Shown piece by piece: positions 61,205 through 64,000 of a DNA stretch of 64,000 nt (positions within the stretch are counted from its first letter, which is position 1; each line of letters begins with the position of its first letter). The stretch covers positions 16,586 to 80,585 of the forward strand of contig JADMII010000004.1 in assembly GCA_015478665.1 (NCBI GenBank). Reading direction: 5' to 3'. The notes beneath the pieces are model-generated. The model had not been told where the DNA came from and ran no database searches. It saw only the letters and a program-made list of their open reading frames with translations. The translations under genes and the position numbers were made by a program. The stretch is from Dehalococcoidia bacterium. GTDB taxonomy: Bacteria > Chloroflexota > Dehalococcoidia > DSTF01 > JACRBR01.

Positions 61205-61600
61205 ATGCAGGTGCCATCATTTTTGCTGCGGCGGTTGTACGTGAAGGGCAGCCTGCGCAACGAGGACGGCGGCTTCGCCTTCGACCTCAAGAACTCGCTG
61301 GGCTCCGGCTACGCCGAGCAGGTGCTGCCGCTCACCGTCGACGGCGAGGAGGTGCCGCCCGAGCAGGCCAGCTTCTCGATCGACGGCCAGCGGGTGCAGT
61401 TCAGCGCCGTCTCGAGCGCGCAGCCGTTCACGCTGGCGATGAACAAGGTCGTGACGATCGGCGTCGAAGGGCTGACGCTGCCCGCCGGCAAGCACAAGCT
61501 CGGCGTCGGCTTCGTCGTCACGGGCATGGGGACGATGCAGTTCGATGTCACCGACGCGATCGGTGGCGCTGCGGACGGCGCGGGAGACGCTGACAGATGA
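61205..61600 (+). CDS. Conserved-looking hypothetical protein
   Basis: 131 residues, beta-rich, no signal peptide: MQVPSFLLRRLYVKGSLRNE and GLTLPAGKHKLGVGFVVTGM. It resembles uncharacterised Chloroflexota/Actinobacteria proteins that start similarly, but I cannot name a family. ATG at 61205 is chosen as the compact domain start. ATGA overlap with the methyltransferase implies a shared role. Confidence 0.7.
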   Translation: MQVPSFLLRRLYVKGSLRNEDGGFAFDLKNSLGSGYAEQVLPLTVDGEEVPPEQASFSIDGQRVQFSAVSSAQPFTLAMNKVVTIGVEGLTLPAGKHKLGVGFVVTGMGTMQFDVTDAIGGAADGAGDADR

Positions 61601-62478
61601 CAACCGACAGGAGCGACGCGCTGCCGCCGCCAGCCGCCGCCATCGATTACGTCGCCCGGTGGGCGGAGATCGTCGAGCGACGGCGCGCGCAGATGGACGC
61701 GGCGTACGCGGCGGCCGGCCGGACGAGCGACGACTACTGGGGCCGGCGGGCGACATCCTATCGCGCCGCCACGCACGCGATGACGCCGCACGACCCGTTC
61801 CTGCCGCGCCTGCTCGCGCACGTGGACGGCACGAGCAGCGTGCTCGACGTCGGCGCCGGGCCAGGCCGCCACACCCTGGCGATCGCGCCGCACGTCTCGC
61901 GCGTGACGGCGGTCGAGCCTTCAGCGGCGATGCTCGGGCTGCTGCGCGAGGACCTGAAGGAGCAGGGAATCGACAACGTGCGCACCGTCGATGCGGCGTG
62001 GATGGACGCCGAGGTCGAGCCGGCGGACGTCGTCATCTGCTCGCACGTGCTGTACCCGATCGGCGATGTCGTGCCATTCGTGCGGAAGCTGGAGGCGCAC
62101 GCGCGCGAGCGGGTATTCGTCTACCTGCGCGCGGACCCGATGCCGACGGACTTCGGGCTCTGGAGCGAGTTCTACGGCGAGCCGCTGCAGGCGCAGCCGA
62201 CGCACGCCGACCTGTTCAACGTGCTCGCGCAGATCGGCGTCATGGCCGATGTGGAGGTCGTGTGCGCGCCGCTGACCTGGGGCTTCGACTCGCTCGACGA
62301 CGCCGTGCGCGAAGTGTCGGGCCGGCTCTGCCTGGCGGCCGACGACGCGCCGGCGCAGGAGAAGTTGCGGCGCCTGCTGGCGTCCCGCTTCGACGCCGAT
62401 GGCGGCCGCATCATGCCGGACAGCGGCGCCGGGCGCTCGGCGATCTTCTCGTGGCGCCCGGAGAGCGCGGGCGGCTGA
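61597..62478 (+). CDS. Class I SAM-dependent methyltransferase
   Basis: 293 residues. Motif I VLDVGAGPGRHTLAIAPHV, acidic end VTAVEPSAAML, then ADVVICSHVLYPIGDVVPFV. N-terminal helix AEIVERRRAQMDAAYAAAG and the substrate domain are not specific. Coupled to the preceding hypothetical gene. The methyl acceptor is unknown. Confidence 0.86.
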   Translation: MTTDRSDALPPPAAAIDYVARWAEIVERRRAQMDAAYAAAGRTSDDYWGRRATSYRAATHAMTPHDPFLPRLLAHVDGTSSVLDVGAGPGRHTLAIAPHVSRVTAVEPSAAMLGLLREDLKEQGIDNVRTVDAAWMDAEVEPADVVICSHVLYPIGDVVPFVRKLEAHARERVFVYLRADPMPTDFGLWSEFYGEPLQAQPTHADLFNVLAQIGVMADVEVVCAPLTWGFDSLDDAVREVSGRLCLAADDAPAQEKLRRLLASRFDADGGRIMPDSGAGRSAIFSWRPESAGG

Positions 62479-62580
62479 CGGCGCCCGTTCGGCGCGCTCC
62501 CTGGAGGGATCCCTCGTCAGGCAGCCATCGATCCAGCGGATGAAGCCGGCAATCTGAAGCGCCCCGGCGGAAGGGTATCG

Positions 62581-62780
62581 GCTCGACGACGGCTCGTGGC
62601 GATCCAGCTCGTGGGTGCCATCAATCCTGCATATCCGCCGTCTGGAACTCCCGTCTCCACAGCGTGGAGCGAGGCGCCGGGAGAGCCGTTCGCTCGACGA
62701 CGGCTCGTGGCGAGGACGGCTCGTCTCCCTGACTCAATCCTGCAGATCCGGCGTATGAACGCCCCTCACCGCAGCGTGGA
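62581..62780. repeat. Two diverged copies of a ~90-base noncoding unit
   Basis: In the 319-base gap 62479-62797. Copy 1 starts GCTCGACGACGGCTCGTGGC at 62581, copy 2 repeats it at 62692. Both contain TCAATCCTGCA (62621, 62734) and CAGCGTGGAG (62660, 62772), so the period is about 112 bases with internal changes. No coding signal. A weaker third copy may start before 62530. Confidence 0.7.
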
Positions 62781-62797
62781 GAGGGCGGAGATTGCCG

Positions 62798-63091
62798 TCA
62801 GCGCGCGCCGCGGCGTTCGATGCGCGCGATCTTCCACCAGCCACCGACCTCGCGCAGCGTCTCGCGCAGCGTGATGGAGCGCGCGCCATCGGCGTACGTG
62901 ACATCGAATACGGGCGCGCCGTCGCCGGATGCGACGCGCTCGAGTCGCACGTCGCGGGTGCGCGGCAGCCCGCGCGCGCCGAGCGCGAGCGCGGCTGTCG
63001 TCGCCTCGGGCGTGAGGTCGATGATCGTCGGGGCGATGGCGCCGGTCATCGCCTTCAGCGCGTGGATGCGCATGAACTGCTCGGCTTCCAC
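62798..63091 (-). CDS. Small hypothetical protein
   Basis: 97 residues, alpha/beta (FMRIHALKAMTGAIAPTIID, then GWWKIARIERRG at the C-terminus, the GWWKI.. pattern often seen in NTF2-like lumazine folds). GTG at 63091 has GGGAGG 5 bases upstream; a GTG at 63097 overlaps the PRC gene stop (GTGA) and is the alternative. Cotranscribed with the PRC-barrel gene. Function unknown. Confidence 0.6.
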   Translation of the reverse strand: MEAEQFMRIHALKAMTGAIAPTIIDLTPEATTAALALGARGLPRTRDVRLERVASGDGAPVFDVTYADGARSITLRETLREVGGWWKIARIERRGAR

Positions 63092-63093
63092 GC

Positions 63094-63915
63094 TCACCTC
63101 CCGATCGTGCTGAGGACGCGCTGCTTCAGCGAGCGATGCGGCGGCGCGGGCTCGGCGGCGCGACGCGCTTCGTGCTGGGCGACTTCACGCCGCTTCCGCA
63201 TGATGCCGAGTGAGAGCATTGCCAGGGCGGCGGCGCGGAGAGCCATCTCCGGCCAGCGCCAGCCGCGCATCGTGGCGACGACGGAGCCTGCTACGGCAGC
63301 GACGGCGCCGGCGAGATAGAGCCGGCCGTCGGCCTCGGTGTCGTCGACGGCGGTCTCGAGGCGAGACTCTCGGGCGATCCCGCTCGCGCCGGATCCGCCG
63401 CGTGTCGCCGGCTCGCCCGGCGCATCGACCACGGTCGTGTGGATCGGGTCGTCGCGAGGGATGTCCGGCCAGCGCAGGGCGCCCTCCTCCGGGGAGGCAT
63501 CGGGCAGTGACCTCTGCGTCGCCGGCGGTTCAGAGCCGGAGGCGGGGATCTGGGCGCGGACATCGCGCGGCAGGCCGGTCGGAGAGCCCTCGAAGGAGTA
63601 CTGCAGGCCGTAGTGATCGTACAGGTGCTGCTCGAGGTCCTGGCTGATCTCCCGGTCGAGCACTTCCGGGGTATCAAGCACGGCGTCCTTGCCCCAGGCG
63701 ATGCACACGCCGCGCTCATCGATGCGGGCGCCGACGGCGGGGGCGAGGACGCGCTTCGAGCCGAAGGGGCTGGTGTCGACGCCGAGCCACTCGGGGACGC
63801 GGGTGGCCTTGTCGAAGTACACCTCGACGAGCTCGCCGACCTTGTCGCCGTGGACGTCGAGCACGTCGCGATGGCGCATCGCCATCAGCCCTTCGAGCGT
63901 CGGTGTCGTCGCCAT
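63094..63915 (-). CDS. PRC-barrel domain membrane protein
   Basis: 273 residues. Residues 1-85 form a PRC-barrel (VLDVHGDKVGELVEVYFDKA, then GARIDERGVCIAWGKDAVLD). The middle is acidic, Pro-rich and disordered. Two hydrophobic helices follow (LAGAVAAVAGSVVATM and ALRAAALAMLSLGIM) and a basic tail. CAGGAGGGACG sets the ATG at 63915. PRC barrels act in RNA processing (RimM) or photosystem assembly; this membrane-linked form is common and uncharacterised. The remaining 85 bases to the window end show nothing. Confidence 0.82.
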   Translation of the reverse strand: MATTPTLEGLMAMRHRDVLDVHGDKVGELVEVYFDKATRVPEWLGVDTSPFGSKRVLAPAVGARIDERGVCIAWGKDAVLDTPEVLDREISQDLEQHLYDHYGLQYSFEGSPTGLPRDVRAQIPASGSEPPATQRSLPDASPEEGALRWPDIPRDDPIHTTVVDAPGEPATRGGSGASGIARESRLETAVDDTEADGRLYLAGAVAAVAGSVVATMRGWRWPEMALRAAALAMLSLGIMRKRREVAQHEARRAAEPAPPHRSLKQRVLSTIGR

Positions 63916-64000
63916 CGTCCCTCCTGCCCCCATGCTAACGCCCGCCGCCGATCAGCCGCGCATCGACGCGCGCAGTGATGTTGCATGGGCGTGACGACGC

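Overview
This 64 kb window is high-GC, gene-dense bacterial chromosome, about 56 genes with little spacer. The gene content suggests Chloroflexota (Dehalococcoidia-like or a neighbouring class); this is inference from gene content only. Supporting traits are a split glycine decarboxylase (gcvPA/gcvPB), single-chain glycyl-tRNA synthetase, a two-subunit class I fumarase, Rex, the DarA c-di-AMP receptor, BioY, many CoA-transferase/acyl-CoA dehydrogenase/MaoC genes, and frequent leaderless promoters. I saw no rRNA, insertion sequence, integrase or CRISPR array. One tRNA is present, tRNA-Lys(CTT).

Layout. 1-6 kb: 3' part of an Lhr helicase, a patatin-like phospholipase and a thioredoxin-fold protein. 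6-17 kb: MaoC, acyl-CoA dehydrogenase, MaoC and class III CoA-transferase in one operon. These are followed by a two-subunit molybdenum hydroxylase with its XdhC and MocA maturation proteins, a methyltransferase, a GNAT protein and a second CoA-transferase. 17-21 kb: a degenerate GGDEF protein, an active-type diguanylate cyclase, and an ECF sigma factor fused to a zinc anti-sigma motif, a membrane helix and a Pro/Thr-rich tail. 20.8-27.8 kb: glycine cleavage genes gcvT-gcvH-gcvPA-gcvPB, DarA and glycyl-tRNA synthetase.

27.9-36.3 kb is the most accessory-looking stretch: a GH25-like lysozyme, a frameshifted PAS histidine kinase, YihY, topoisomerase IB, MarR, a phage-type major capsid protein with a scaffold-like gene but no other virion genes, and a beta-propeller protein. 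36.5-43 kb: thiE, nagB, hydrolases, a class III PHA synthase-like protein, a Baeyer-Villiger-type flavoprotein and tRNA-Lys. 43-47 kb: bioY, dGTPase, DinB, and rex with a clear autoregulatory operator. 47.5-52.2 kb: a TCA-cycle operon (icd-mdh-fumA-GNAT-cupin-fumB). 52.5-57.8 kb: a signalling block (degenerate GGDEF, TetR, an 8-codon micro-ORF, HD-GYP, FliA-type sigma, a second TetR). 57.9-61.1 kb: a 2-hydroxyacid dehydrogenase/FGGY kinase/class II aldolase operon. The window ends with a methyltransferase, a duplicated noncoding element and a PRC-barrel membrane protein.

Four observations stand out beyond the gene list: (i) an orphan capsid/scaffold pair; (ii) degenerate tandem arrays with a strict 7-base period in at least seven intergenic spacers; (iii) a palindrome-controlled tiny transcript encoding only MVQRVSWG before a strong hairpin; (iv) many genes whose -10 box lies 6-8 bases before the start codon, implying leaderless mRNAs.
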